This document shows positions 39,401-48,311 of a stretch of DNA of 50,652 bases, in pieces. The stretch covers positions 1-50,652 of IMG/VR virus record IMGVR_UViG_3300048838_000345, one strand, 5' to 3'. The notes beneath the pieces are model-generated. The model was not told the DNA's origin, did no database searches, and worked only from the letters and a program-made list of their open reading frames with translations. The position numbers and the translations under genes were made by a program. Each line of letters starts with the position of its first letter. Positions within the stretch are counted from its first letter, which is position 1. The stretch comes from a virus.

Positions 39401-40002
39401 TTGTAAGAGTTTCCGCCAATAGTAATTTGAGGAGAAATGTCTAACGGATTTAAGTTATCAGAATCAATAACTACATTTGGACCTTGTAAATCAAATTCTT
39501 CGTTTTGTAAACCTTCTGCTGAAAACTGTTCAGAAATGATAGACCCTTGCAGTACAGTAGCATTAACTGTTCCTGCTCCAGGAGCTACAACGGGAGTTGT
39601 AACAAAGAAATCAGAGCCGTTACTCGCCTGAACAATGAATCCTCTAGGGATTGTTCCTGCTCCTGTTACTGTAAACGTAGCTACTCCAGACGCACTTGTA
39701 GCGGAATCTGGAGTAAATCCAAACTGCTTAGCTATATCTTTTACTGCGCTCAATACTGTAGCCGTTTGTAAATACGACTGAGTTGCTTGAGAATCAAAGT
39801 AAAAGAAAAATACATCCGATACGAATGCTACTATTTCTAACCAATTTCTAGAAAATGAATCTGCATTGAATGAGGTCCAAAGTCTGTTAGCGGAGGTGCC
39901 GGAACCATAATTTACCGTAGCGAAGCCGATAATTGCATCTACTGTTGAACTATAATCTTTTTGTATGTAATCAATGTCAGTATTTGTCGTAATATTTGCC
40001 AT
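36484..40002 (-). CDS. Baseplate wedge protein, J/gp6-like (1172 aa)
   Basis: Baseplate wedge component. The J-like core lies in the first 500 residues (QTIEQLRELIPASLRTLDRA, VAEQDYSDLL, LNIYVVPQG, LSNYIDRRKMVTVQ). Typical J proteins are 300-500 residues; this one carries about 650 more. The extension has two copies of a beta repeat (about 534-610 and 945-1020, pattern IAY-x5-L-x-V-xPG-x2-F-x-D-x-G) and one beta-sandwich (about 837-954) of the type found twice in the 1549-residue protein. These are likely surface-exposed decorations. Confidence 0.85.
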   Translation of the reverse strand: MANITTNTDIDYIQKDYSSTVDAIIGFATVNYGSGTSANRLWTSFNADSFSRNWLEIVAFVSDVFFFYFDSQATQSYLQTATVLSAVKDIAKQFGFTPDSATSASGVATFTVTGAGTIPRGFIVQASNGSDFFVTTPVVAPGAGTVNATVLQGSIISEQFSAEGLQNEEFDLQGPNVVIDSDNLNPLDISPQITIGGNSYKLVSSLIRFNGTDTAPITDTLGNLIGGGGRVFLLDERPDGTPYVKFGDGIFGRKLNPGELITISYRTGGGSAGNIPEQTLNKLVSNSSIVSSVTNNSDFSGGADAQTIEQLRELIPASLRTLDRAVAEQDYSDLLTTTFSEVFAASTEANTEDPGIDLNIYVVPQGNGITKISDNILLRNKLSNYIDRRKMVTVQFQILDAFGVDVLLSLEIFIADTASKSTVVNSIKTAMADFFSLNTGGTDDSGIGFAENILIKDMANIIEAVVGVERFEIKKLTYRPRIDEKVVGLITDYNTSQVQVYPNIEEVEWLLAASGLQNEVSGTLIFTNTALTGFAYTSGTGQIAYSFPVDLDGVAPGDLFRDGTGTDFTILAVDTTTSRVFLSTGLTINNTVSTSNHGSIRNGTTSFESYRVYKKILAKATNLSIDSITDNNLDLSVLTGTGAAIAARLLLDNSNVYIPGQYSTGEFYLVDSAGNIWDIEENDSNTLKTSISAINDASVVTVSAGEYKIVKNLTGKQVLFQSNIFNIQYNSENTMYSTGAQFSQIGTISDPFSISLVQTNKGNIGVAVDVLSYNGTTKVARLNSSPNLVGVSSDYVLIDASGQVFNVVAVDNIAKPSVFYDSVNLDAEFNLEGMGLGSQVAQGFKVNTTDVYAVVSFYLKKQGNIVGNLTAKIVNDLAGLPDLSSVVAVSDPVSVTNLNEISTKIVFSFTTPPVLTAATQYHVVLSSDAGYTAAEINGVKSFDNTGLVNFTYNSLSGVIAYASNVNLSAVLPGHYFSDSSGALFKILAADDANNEVTLDTGLSVDFSVPTVADDGACIIYDRVTVGIDESSSSYADGEFSRFDGSLWSNSTLGPSPSLPTRDAVFSVEGTKSIILDSNLTPSLGTGATLSTRYYDDSNEMSLIVGISSGSITSATDVNALGKGTVASVPNRPVDTFVFRSSRYADDIVNLRLNEIPQVKASDIDIKIYGGVD

Positions 40003-40010
40003 AAACTACC

Positions 40011-40424
40011 TTACTGGAAAGAGAGCTGAATGCCAGCTCTAAAAGGAAATACAAGATTTAAAAGTGAATCGTCGTTATTTATTTTGAATTGTATATTAAA
40101 AGTTATCAATCCAGTATTTCTATTAACTGAACTCGTCACTCCAAATAACGTTATTCTGGGCTCAAACCTATCAATAGCTTCTCTAATAGAGGCTTCGCCA
40201 CTGACGGCGGCTGTATCTATATTTTCCCAAATTTGATTTCTAAGATTACAGCCAAATTCAGGTCTATTAGGTCTTTCTCCAGGAACAGTAAGTAATAATC
40301 TTTGTATATCCTGAAGTAAAAGTTGTACCCCAGTAATAGCTTCAAAATTATTGTTTATTGGAAACTTTAAATCTGAACCCAACCGCTCTTTTAAGCTCTG
40401 TTCTTTAGATTTGATTTTAGCCAT
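40011..40424 (-). CDS. Baseplate wedge, gp25/gpW-like
   Basis: A 137-residue protein with all landmarks of the gp25-like family: LGSDLKFPI, a helix (VQLLLQDIQRLLLTVPGER), PEFGCNLRNQIWEN, then AIDRFEPRITLFGV. It forms the inner wedge that starts sheath assembly in contractile systems. It is placed just upstream of the J-like gene, as expected. Confidence 0.92.
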   Translation of the reverse strand: MAKIKSKEQSLKERLGSDLKFPINNNFEAITGVQLLLQDIQRLLLTVPGERPNRPEFGCNLRNQIWENIDTAAVSGEASIREAIDRFEPRITLFGVTSSVNRNTGLITFNIQFKINNDDSLLNLVFPFRAGIQLSFQ

Positions 40425-40432
40425 GCTCCACC

Positions 40433-41884
40433 TTATAACTGTTTATATATTCTAGCTCTCTCAGCTTTTAAATATAAGTTTGATACTGTAATACTTAACG
40501 TTATATTCAATCCAGAGATACCCGTTATAGTTCCGGTAATTTCAGACTGAGTGTCAGACACTATAAAAACAGTGTCACTTACTGAGAAACCTGTTACAGA
40601 AGCTACTAAAATAGTATTTGTTCCGTCTGCATTAGCGTCCAAAGGCTCACTTCGCAGTTCAGTCTCGTAAGTAGTTTGAGTATTTATGGCTGTTGTGACA
40701 ATTTGCGATAAGGCAGAATCTGCCATATTTTTTTCATAATACTCTGTTAAAGGTCCGCCAGCAGCGTTAATACGTAAATCTATTTGTTTAAATCTTTCAT
40801 GATATATTCCAGAGCCCGTAAATGTTCCATCAATAGCTTGATTGACTGTGCCGAGTGCGGTTGTTACTTGAGTGTTTCTTGTAGAACTAAAAGACGTTCT
40901 AGCTACCACTTCTGACTGCAAAGCTCCTAATTGTACATCTACAAACTTGCTGTCATTTCCTAAAGTTCCAGTATTAGGTAAGGCTTGCCAAACATCGATA
41001 ATACTTTTTGCGTTATTTATGTCAGCTATTGCTGCGGAGATTTCAGATGCTTGAGGACTTCTATTATCAACATTCAAGTTCAGTTGAGCTAGTTGATTAT
41101 TAATAGCTGTTTCCCACATAATAACTATTGGAGCTACTTTATTGGTTATACCAGTAAGAACATTTTGAAATAAGGTAGAAACTAGTGTATTTCTTTCAGT
41201 GTTAGTAAAAGCTGTAATATTTTCTTCAACGTTGCTTGATGTCATTGGTAGTGTTCCGTCTGGAGCTACTATTTCTGTGACTGTCAAGGTTGTTACTGTC
41301 GTTACGTCAGTTACTAGAAAGAGGCCGCTAAAGCCTCCACCTTCAACAATTATTAATTTTCCTATTGTTTGGCCGCCAGTTGTAACTTCCATGGTTCCAG
41401 AACCAGGAATATAATCTACAGCTAATGTGTCATCTGCTACGCCAGAAATCTGCCCATTTAAAATAAAATCTAATAAAACTGTCAACCCGTCATCTTCTAT
41501 AGGTTTAGAAAATATTTCCAACTCATAATCAGGAGACGTTGTTGTTGGATTACCTAATGCAGAATTATGCAATTTTGGTTGAAACTGTATCCAAGACCCG
41601 TCAGTAGGAAGAAACTTATTTCCTGGTTTTCTTTGAGCGGCGTCAGTAACATCAGACTCTACTACCGTAGAATAAGTTGTACCATCAATCCATCGTCTTT
41701 CGGTTTGGTAAGCGTCAACTATACCATTAAATTTATCAAAGAATATTTTAACACTACCATCTTTAGCCAACAGGTCAGCTTTAACTCCAGCTAGTTGAGC
41801 TTGAGTATCCAGTGCTGCCTGAACTTTTAGAGGAATATCTAATTGTTCTCCAGATATTTGAATACGTTGAGGCTGGGTTAACAT
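40433..41884 (-). CDS. Baseplate structural protein, hypothetical (483 aa)
   Basis: A Thr/Ala/Asn-rich structural protein between spike and gp25-like genes. Segments include an N-terminal helix, a beta-rich centre (YIPGSGTMEVTTGGQTIGKL) and a helical, Asn-Thr-rich second half (EISAAIADINNAKSIIDVW). There is a late short beta repeat (NTILVASVTGFSVSDTVFIV). No named family was recognised; position implies a wedge or hub component. Confidence 0.6.
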   Translation of the reverse strand: MLTQPQRIQISGEQLDIPLKVQAALDTQAQLAGVKADLLAKDGSVKIFFDKFNGIVDAYQTERRWIDGTTYSTVVESDVTDAAQRKPGNKFLPTDGSWIQFQPKLHNSALGNPTTTSPDYELEIFSKPIEDDGLTVLLDFILNGQISGVADDTLAVDYIPGSGTMEVTTGGQTIGKLIIVEGGGFSGLFLVTDVTTVTTLTVTEIVAPDGTLPMTSSNVEENITAFTNTERNTLVSTLFQNVLTGITNKVAPIVIMWETAINNQLAQLNLNVDNRSPQASEISAAIADINNAKSIIDVWQALPNTGTLGNDSKFVDVQLGALQSEVVARTSFSSTRNTQVTTALGTVNQAIDGTFTGSGIYHERFKQIDLRINAAGGPLTEYYEKNMADSALSQIVTTAINTQTTYETELRSEPLDANADGTNTILVASVTGFSVSDTVFIVSDTQSEITGTITGISGLNITLSITVSNLYLKAERARIYKQL

Positions 41885-41892
41885 AAAAATCC

Positions 41893-42300
41893 TTAGCTCT
41901 TAGTTATTGTCGTATAAATCTTAATTACGTGTGAATAAAAATCATTTACATTTCTATCCATCTTCATCTCATTACAATCTTTGCAACAAGGTACGCAGTT
42001 GTCAAATTCGTATCCAAAAGCATTATTTACTCTATCTATACCATAGGCCGATTGTTTGTTACAGTATTTACAATTCTCTGTAAACAGGCTGCTAAATTGT
42101 TCTAAGGTTAAATAAAAAGATAGCTGTCTACGTTTAGCGGAATATTTATATCTGGAATAAAGAGATTTTAGTGAAGGTTTGTTTTTCTTTCTATAATCTC
42201 TCTTTTTGTTTAAAAGTTCTAATTTTTCTTTGGTATTGTGTCTTTTGTGAAATTCTTTTATATGCTTTTCAATTTTACATTCTGAACAAACTTTTTGCAT
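41893..42300 (-). CDS. HNH endonuclease (mobile) with zinc knuckles
   Basis: A 135-residue protein. CSECK near the N-terminus and CKYCNKQSAYGIDRVNN ... NCVPCCKDCNEMKMD form a Cys-rich HNH domain (GIDRxxN ... NCxPCC-x2-CNxxK), common in phage homing endonucleases. It is wedged between the spike gene (two-base gap) and the 483-residue gene and interrupts the baseplate cluster, as mobile genes often do. The ribosome-binding site is weak (TGGG). Confidence 0.88.
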   Translation of the reverse strand: MQKVCSECKIEKHIKEFHKRHNTKEKLELLNKKRDYRKKNKPSLKSLYSRYKYSAKRRQLSFYLTLEQFSSLFTENCKYCNKQSAYGIDRVNNAFGYEFDNCVPCCKDCNEMKMDRNVNDFYSHVIKIYTTITKS

Positions 42301-42302
42301 AA

Positions 42303-43193
42303 TTACCCAGAGAAAACTTTACTTGAACCTTGAATTATTGTACTTGATACTGGGGCACCCATATTTCCTACGCCAAAAGCTCGGTCTCCGAGTCTAGCGA
42401 GGCCAGGGCCGCCTCCACCTAAAAGTACTTGCTGTCCGTTAACGTTAGTGGGACTTCCACTATCTCCGACAGTAGTTTGACTAGTACCTTTAAAAGTAGC
42501 TTGGCCGTCTGCGGACACCTCGACATTACCTCCGGCAGAAATTGTAGCATTTCCGTCAGTATTGACTGTGACGTTGCCTGTAACAGTGACTGTCCAGACT
42601 CCGCCTACTACGTCTGTTCTGTCTCCAGTAGTGTCAATTAATGTCGTATCTTTAGATACTATTGAAACTTTCTTATCTTTATAATCTAGCTTTATGTAGT
42701 CGCCTTCTTTATCTTCAATAAGAATGTACTGGTTTCCATTGGTCTCATCTTCCATTATATGGATTTTGTTACCGGCTTTAGTAGTTAATCGGACTCCACG
42801 CTCTTTGTCCGTAAAATCGTTATCCTTGGGTTCAGTTGTAAGGGTAGCCTCACCATCGTCCATCTCAAAAAGATGGCCTCCAGGGGTATATAAACCTCTA
42901 TTAGTGGGGATATCACGCTTAAAGGCTTCAGGCAATTCTGCACTCTCGTCTAAACCTTTAGTTGCATTACCCCATGCAACAGGGTACTCAGGTTGGCCGG
43001 TGTCGGCTTCCAAGTAAACTAAATCATTAATTGAGGGTACTGTAAAAGACCCAGGAACTCTAAGATAATTAATCCACGACGTTTTTCCGACTAGGGGGTG
43101 GTCAACTCGGACCCTGCCTCTTTTAAGAGGGTCTCTATTGTCAATAACTTTAGCTTTTGACCTAGTTATGTACTTTCCATTTGACCTAAACAT
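42303..43193 (-). CDS. Baseplate spike, gpV/gp5-like
   Basis: A 296-residue membrane-piercing spike. The N-terminal OB-fold reads VIDNRDPLKRGRVRVDHPLVG, SWINYLRVP, DLVYLEADTGQPEYPVAWG. A beta-helical stem follows (KIHIMEDETNGNQYILIEDK; repeats of VTVNTDGNATISAGGNVEV). The end (GLARLGDRAFG) may form or hold the tip. No lysozyme domain is inserted, unlike T4 gp5. It follows the hub gene with a one-base gap. Confidence 0.85.
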   Translation of the reverse strand: MFRSNGKYITRSKAKVIDNRDPLKRGRVRVDHPLVGKTSWINYLRVPGSFTVPSINDLVYLEADTGQPEYPVAWGNATKGLDESAELPEAFKRDIPTNRGLYTPGGHLFEMDDGEATLTTEPKDNDFTDKERGVRLTTKAGNKIHIMEDETNGNQYILIEDKEGDYIKLDYKDKKVSIVSKDTTLIDTTGDRTDVVGGVWTVTVTGNVTVNTDGNATISAGGNVEVSADGQATFKGTSQTTVGDSGSPTNVNGQQVLLGGGGPGLARLGDRAFGVGNMGAPVSSTIIQGSSKVFSG

Positions 43194-43194
43194 A

Positions 43195-44787
43195 TTATTT
43201 TACTCCCTGGTCAGCATCCAATTTATCTCTAACTTTTCCGTCAAATTGTTGAACTTCTACTGTACGTTCTTCATCTTGACCTGGAACAGCGTCTGGAATC
43301 TTAGTTCCTCCAGAAGTTAGTGAGTGGGTCGAGCCGCTCATTCTACAAGAGTACCCAGAACCGTCAATAGTGTGAACTACGTTTAAAATTCTATATTTAC
43401 CAGAATAACGTACTCCAATATTTCCTATATTGAATACTCCAGGAGTAAACCTGGTGTAACCTAAAGTCATTAAATCAATCTGCACTAATCTACTTGCGGT
43501 GTCAGCTTGAGTCTTAGCTTGTCCAGAATGGAACTCTGGATTCTGATTTGGCGTCAGTTTTACGCTACCAGTGTAGTTTCCACCTAATATTCCGTCTGCG
43601 ACTCCTGCTACTGCTGGGTCCTGCGTCGGGTCTACTATAACCTGTCCTTCTTTACTTTTATACTGTTGGATTGCGACTTGACGTTCGTCACCAACAACAT
43701 CACCTTCGTCGTCCGTAGCTCTAGAAGCAGAACCAGTTGGGCTAACAAAGTCGGCATTTACTGTAACCGACCTAATTAAGCATCCAGGTTGTTTGTATTC
43801 TAGCAAAAAGTATTTATCTTTAGCAATAGGAGGCTTTGCTTCAAAGTCATCTCGTTTGATAAAATAAATTGTAGGTTTTGCGGTTTTTGGATTGTTGATT
43901 ATTTTATAATAACAATTTTGAGTAACTGCAAGTTTAGTTAGAAACTCGTGAAAGCTCTCTCCAGCTATCCACATTTTTTGATGATTTTTGTCCAACGTAT
44001 CTGATAGAATGTTTTGACTTACGATTGTGGCCATGCCACTATCTTTAGCTATCTTTTGAATCAGAGCGTCTGTTTTAAGGTCTTTGAAATCAATAATTGC
44101 GTTACCTTTGTAACTTAATACTTCTCCAAAAGCCTTGGCAGATTTAGGAACGATTTGATTTAACAAAGCTCCCTTATCTGAACATAGGACATTAATAGTT
44201 GTTGGTCCAGAATCAGAGAACATAGTTTCAACATTTATAATGCTTAGTACTATTTTTCTGATGGTGGTAGGGTCTTCTCTATAGCCCCAAGTAATGTGAA
44301 CTAAATTGTACGCATCAAATAAGAATTTTGGTGCTTGCGTTTCTTTTTTATGCTTTCTAGTTGTTAATTTTTTATCAACGTTAGGTTGAAATTGGTCTTC
44401 AACTTTTCCAGTCTTTTTTTCTGTGTCAGTAATAAAAGTTATCCCACTAGAACCGGAAAAACGTAAATCAACAATACTTCCTACTCTATTGGTGATAGAG
44501 CCAGCAATGTCCATGTCCGTATTTTCACCATCCAGGCTCATTTGATACAAGCCGGAGGTTCCCATAGATGGGTCTTGAGAAGCAGGTTCACGAGAACCTT
44601 CAACAAAAGATATAGTAGCCGTAGTAGCTCCAAATTGATTTTCTGGAGATACGTAGGCTTCATTAATTTCAATCTTAGTGACTAGTCTTAATATATGGTG
44701 AGGCAACTTTACTTTCCTCTTATTAGAGGGGTCTGAAACTTCAATCTCATAATAAGGGGTTCTAAACTTGTCATAATCAAATGCCAT
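43195..44787 (-). CDS. Baseplate hub, gpD/gp27-like
   Basis: A 530-residue hub protein that would connect tube and spike. HITWGYREDPTTIRKIVL, TTINVLCSDKGALLNQ and ESFHEFLTKLAVTQNCYYK then IYFIKRDD are the usual gpD/late-control segments. The end returns to a beta domain (YSGKYRILNVVHTIDGSGYSCRM) typical of the family. Order hub then spike matches P2/T4-like modules. Confidence 0.82.
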   Translation of the reverse strand: MAFDYDKFRTPYYEIEVSDPSNKRKVKLPHHILRLVTKIEINEAYVSPENQFGATTATISFVEGSREPASQDPSMGTSGLYQMSLDGENTDMDIAGSITNRVGSIVDLRFSGSSGITFITDTEKKTGKVEDQFQPNVDKKLTTRKHKKETQAPKFLFDAYNLVHITWGYREDPTTIRKIVLSIINVETMFSDSGPTTINVLCSDKGALLNQIVPKSAKAFGEVLSYKGNAIIDFKDLKTDALIQKIAKDSGMATIVSQNILSDTLDKNHQKMWIAGESFHEFLTKLAVTQNCYYKIINNPKTAKPTIYFIKRDDFEAKPPIAKDKYFLLEYKQPGCLIRSVTVNADFVSPTGSASRATDDEGDVVGDERQVAIQQYKSKEGQVIVDPTQDPAVAGVADGILGGNYTGSVKLTPNQNPEFHSGQAKTQADTASRLVQIDLMTLGYTRFTPGVFNIGNIGVRYSGKYRILNVVHTIDGSGYSCRMSGSTHSLTSGGTKIPDAVPGQDEERTVEVQQFDGKVRDKLDADQGVK

Positions 44788-44788
44788 A

Positions 44789-45106
44789 TTAAGTTCCTAG
44801 CTTGTCAATTGCCTCAAGTACACGCTCAATAGCAGGTATTCTCAATATTTGTCCAGATTTTAAATCAAAGAATGGGTCTCTAATATTGTTAAATTCATAT
44901 ATTGCCCACCAAAGTTCTGAAACTCCGTAAGCTTTGTATGATACTAAATCTGGTCTTTTTTCTAACTGTTGGTCCACTTCAATAAAAGTGTCTGTAGAAT
45001 CTTCTTCAAGTTTAATAGGCTTACGTAATATAAGAAATGTTTTATTTAATCTATTCGTAGTAACTTTGCCGTTTGTGTATCTTGAATTAGCTCTAAAATT
45101 GGCCAT
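44789..45106 (-). CDS. LysM-like baseplate protein (gpX/gp53-like)
   Basis: A 105-residue protein. RPDLVSYKAYGVSELWWAIYEFN then DPFFDLKSGQILRIP (split for length) is the LysM-type domain of P2 gpX/T4 gp53-like proteins, which lies at the hub-tube interface. The gap to the hub gene is one base; the gene is of normal size. Confidence 0.8.
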   Translation of the reverse strand: MANFRANSRYTNGKVTTNRLNKTFLILRKPIKLEEDSTDTFIEVDQQLEKRPDLVSYKAYGVSELWWAIYEFNNIRDPFFDLKSGQILRIPAIERVLEAIDKLGT

Positions 45107-45108
45107 AC

Positions 45109-45861
45109 TTACCTCAAGAATCTGTTTCTATCAAAAGAACGAACATTATACTGCACTAATTTAAATTGCACAGTCGCTTCCATAGGAGCTAGATTAGGCA
45201 ACTGTTTAGTGACGCTTATTTGCAAATCTACTAAAACCCATAAATCGTGGTTGCTACTAATTCTAGTTCCTGGTCCACCGAGAGGTAATTTATTGATAGC
45301 TGTGCCATTAGCTAGTACTAATATAGGAGGACTATTTCGTAACTTTGTAGGACCGTCAGACTTGTCGTAAGTAGGGTACTGCAAAGACCTGTAATAATTT
45401 AAGTATGCTGATATGTCTAAGTTGTCCCCTCTATCAGAATCAACTTCAATTCTGGGAGCTGGTGCAGGAACTTTAAAAAACTGAGCTGCAATACTTCCTA
45501 CAAAATTTGTAGCTTGCTTTAAAGGGTCAGTTTCTTTTCCTGGTTGCTTTTTCTGACCAGATATAAAATCTGATGTGTCTGCGGTAACTAAAGCTTCAAA
45601 ACTAACTGCTCTTGCTCCTCCAGATATAAATTGTAGTACTGGGTCTGATTGGCCTGGTACGGTCTGTTCAGCCCAGTTAACTGATTTATTTTCTTGCCAA
45701 GAAGTGGGATTTAACATGAAAATTCCCACTTCAGAGATTTCAATTTCTCCCCTATTATTAATAGGAAATAATCCTGCTACTTGGAGAGTCTCTCCTTGAA
45801 TCTTTTTACCAATAGCTAGATTATCTACTGTACTAACTCTTTTAGGTTGGCGGATTGGCAT
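45109..45861 (-). CDS. Tube-initiator-like baseplate protein
   Basis: A 250-residue protein. FMLNPTSWQENKSVNWAEQ then DPVLQFISGGARAVSFEALV resembles the contractile-injection tube/tube-initiator fold (Afp7-like, DUF5907-like pattern). The C-terminal DLWVLVDLQISVTKQLPN and MEATVQFKLVQY fit strands of the same domain. It lies between tape measure and LysM-like genes, the usual place for a gp48/gp54-type protein. Overlaps the tape measure stop by one base. Confidence 0.6.
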   Translation of the reverse strand: MPIRQPKRVSTVDNLAIGKKIQGETLQVAGLFPINNRGEIEISEVGIFMLNPTSWQENKSVNWAEQTVPGQSDPVLQFISGGARAVSFEALVTADTSDFISGQKKQPGKETDPLKQATNFVGSIAAQFFKVPAPAPRIEVDSDRGDNLDISAYLNYYRSLQYPTYDKSDGPTKLRNSPPILVLANGTAINKLPLGGPGTRISSNHDLWVLVDLQISVTKQLPNLAPMEATVQFKLVQYNVRSFDRNRFLR

Positions 45862-48311
45862 TATCGCTCCCTTTTAGTCATAGGATTAGTTTGTAAGGAT
45901 TGGCTTTTGCCAGTATTTCCTGCAATAACTTCTAAGTAGTAATTAGTATCATCTAATTTACTTCCGAGTAATTGTGACGCAACTTCTTGAGGTTCTTTTC
46001 CGCTAGCTAACATTTTTTCTATGTTATTTTTCATAACCGTAGCGTCTGAACTTGGTGTGTTTTGCATATTCTCGCCAAGTTGATTTAATGACTCTAATTC
46101 TGATTGAACTGAATCAGGGATTATTGATGACGTCTGTTTCATAGGAGTCATCAGTTGGCTCGACGTTGGTACTGTTGGTCCAGATTTAGAAGATTCCCTA
46201 AGTTTTTGCTCTTGGTCCGCTGTCAGGGGTGGTTGACCGTTTTTCTTTCTAAACTCATTTACTATGTCTACGTCTGATTTCTTTTGGAAATCTGCCAGAG
46301 CCATCTCACGTTTAGACCATTCTCCACCAAACAATTTATTTACTTTGAACCCTGCTCGCTCAAACAAATCTCCCTTAAAACCTTCTTCAGTTTCGCCTTG
46401 AGTGTATTTAGCTATTAAAGTGTTAATTGCCGTTCCAATTGCGTAACCGATTCCAGCGGCAGCAGTAACTGCTATTGCTGGACCTAATAAAGGAGCTAAA
46501 GATGAAAACATTGTAACTAGGCTAGTAAGTATTGTACTTCCAAATGCCATAATAGAAGTTCCTACGACTCTTCCGAGACTTAGAAAACTCTTACCAAAAC
46601 TACCAAATACAGACATAAGTCCGCGAAGTTTACCGCCTGGATGAGTAAATATTTCACCAAGAATTTTACTTCTTAAAAGTAAATTTTGAAAAGCTAAAGA
46701 CAAAGGTCCTAGTATTTTGCCCAATCTACCAAATATCGCATCCTTGGCTTTACCTAGTCCTGGAATTCCTCCAGCTAGTCCACCGCCGATGGGTACAGTA
46801 AAAATTGGGTCAGTAGCATCTCCTGTAGGGCCGGTGCCTTTACCAGCTCCGCCGAACAGCTTACCAATAACAGGAATTTTACTTAAAACTCCAGCTATTC
46901 CTCCTAGCATTTTTTTGCCCATCCATAGGGCGGCAAATGTAGAAACAATTACTGTAGCGGCTCGCATACCTTTTTCAATAGGAGCTACACTATCATTTAC
47001 CCACCAATTAGACCAAGGGTCGTTGATTTTTTGAAAAAATTTAATGACAGTTTGGAACATTCCTCCGAACACGTCGTCTAATTTTTTTCCTAACCATTTA
47101 AAAGCGTCAAACATATTCAAAACTACTGTTTTAGCTACTGAACCAACTCTTCCAAGAAATTGTACAAATCCTAGAAGGCCGTTCTGTTTTAATAGTTTAT
47201 AAGTAGATTCTGATAGTTTTGCAATACCAGTTTCGCTGTCTAGAGTAGAGATTAGTTCCCATACACCTTTTACGACTGCCCCAATTAATTTTAGTTTGTC
47301 GGCAAAGCTACTAACAGGTTTAGTGATACCTAAGAAAGTAGTGCCTAAACCTAAGCCCAAAGCAATCAAACGAGGTAGTCCGAATCCCAAGGAACCTAAA
47401 GCCATTACAGCTAATCTTAATGTTCCTAATGCTCCAGCTAAACCTAATGTTGCTCCGGCTGCTACTGTGAAAAATTTAATAAGAAATCTAACTTGTTTGT
47501 TATCTTTAATAGAATCAATAAAATTAGAAGATTTTTCTAATAGCCTAGAAAAACTGTCTATTAGAGGCTGTAAAGCTTTTCCTAATAAGGTTCCTATATT
47601 ATTTTTCAGTAATAGTAAGTTTTGGCGGTAATCTGCTACTGTGTCTTTTAAATCTCTAAATCCTTTTAATTGTCCTTTTGTTGCTGCTGAGAGCAATGCT
47701 TGGCCCATAGCCAAACGCGCCTGAGTAGTGACTACTGTCCCCATTATTCCGCCAGCTTTGCCGAGAATGGCCATCTGTGCTTGTAATGCAGGATTTGTTC
47801 TAGCAATTAAATTGAAAAATTCTAGATGACTTACGTTACCGTCTTTTAGGAAGCTGGAGAATTGTTTAATTCCTTCTCCAGAATCTTTACCAGCAAGTTT
47901 TGAAGCGACTCCGGCCTTAGTGACCATAGCTGCTAATTCACTGGAGTTTTTTATAATACCAAGGCTACCTAAAGATAATCCTTCACGCATAGCCTCCATC
48001 TTATCGATGGAAGCGTCAGTCATAGAACTGATGGAATCAAAAAGTTGCCCTTTTGGTCCCATTACTCGTTCAAACTGAGTCACTAGTCTATCAAAATTTG
48101 CTCCTTCTTCGATAGAGTTAGTCAAAGTGCTAAAACCTTTTACAAAGGTCCCAACAAATGCCGAAGTAGTAAACAAAATTCTATTAAACTTTGTAAAATC
48201 TAGAGCTGCTGATTTTGCAGCAGCGCCAGTCTTGCGAACACGTTTTTCAACTTGTTCTAATGGTTTTTGAGTTTTGTCAACTACTGTGACTATAATCTTT
48301 AGGTTTCTCAT
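45861..48311 (-). CDS. Tape measure protein (816 aa)
   Basis: Sets tail length and passes into the host envelope. The 816-residue protein has a basic coiled-coil N-terminus (TVVDKTQKPLEQVEKRVRK), a TMP-like core (ANFDRLVTQFERVMG, EGLSLGSLG, NPALQAQMAILGKAGG) and several hydrophobic helices (about 275-330, 455-475, 600-625) that could insert into the membrane. It starts in a TAATG overlap with the frameshifted chaperone stop. For a tape measure at about 1.5 angstrom per residue, this is a tail of moderate length. Confidence 0.88.
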   Translation of the reverse strand: MRNLKIIVTVVDKTQKPLEQVEKRVRKTGAAAKSAALDFTKFNRILFTTSAFVGTFVKGFSTLTNSIEEGANFDRLVTQFERVMGPKGQLFDSISSMTDASIDKMEAMREGLSLGSLGIIKNSSELAAMVTKAGVASKLAGKDSGEGIKQFSSFLKDGNVSHLEFFNLIARTNPALQAQMAILGKAGGIMGTVVTTQARLAMGQALLSAATKGQLKGFRDLKDTVADYRQNLLLLKNNIGTLLGKALQPLIDSFSRLLEKSSNFIDSIKDNKQVRFLIKFFTVAAGATLGLAGALGTLRLAVMALGSLGFGLPRLIALGLGLGTTFLGITKPVSSFADKLKLIGAVVKGVWELISTLDSETGIAKLSESTYKLLKQNGLLGFVQFLGRVGSVAKTVVLNMFDAFKWLGKKLDDVFGGMFQTVIKFFQKINDPWSNWWVNDSVAPIEKGMRAATVIVSTFAALWMGKKMLGGIAGVLSKIPVIGKLFGGAGKGTGPTGDATDPIFTVPIGGGLAGGIPGLGKAKDAIFGRLGKILGPLSLAFQNLLLRSKILGEIFTHPGGKLRGLMSVFGSFGKSFLSLGRVVGTSIMAFGSTILTSLVTMFSSLAPLLGPAIAVTAAAGIGYAIGTAINTLIAKYTQGETEEGFKGDLFERAGFKVNKLFGGEWSKREMALADFQKKSDVDIVNEFRKKNGQPPLTADQEQKLRESSKSGPTVPTSSQLMTPMKQTSSIIPDSVQSELESLNQLGENMQNTPSSDATVMKNNIEKMLASGKEPQEVASQLLGSKLDDTNYYLEVIAGNTGKSQSLQTNPMTKRER

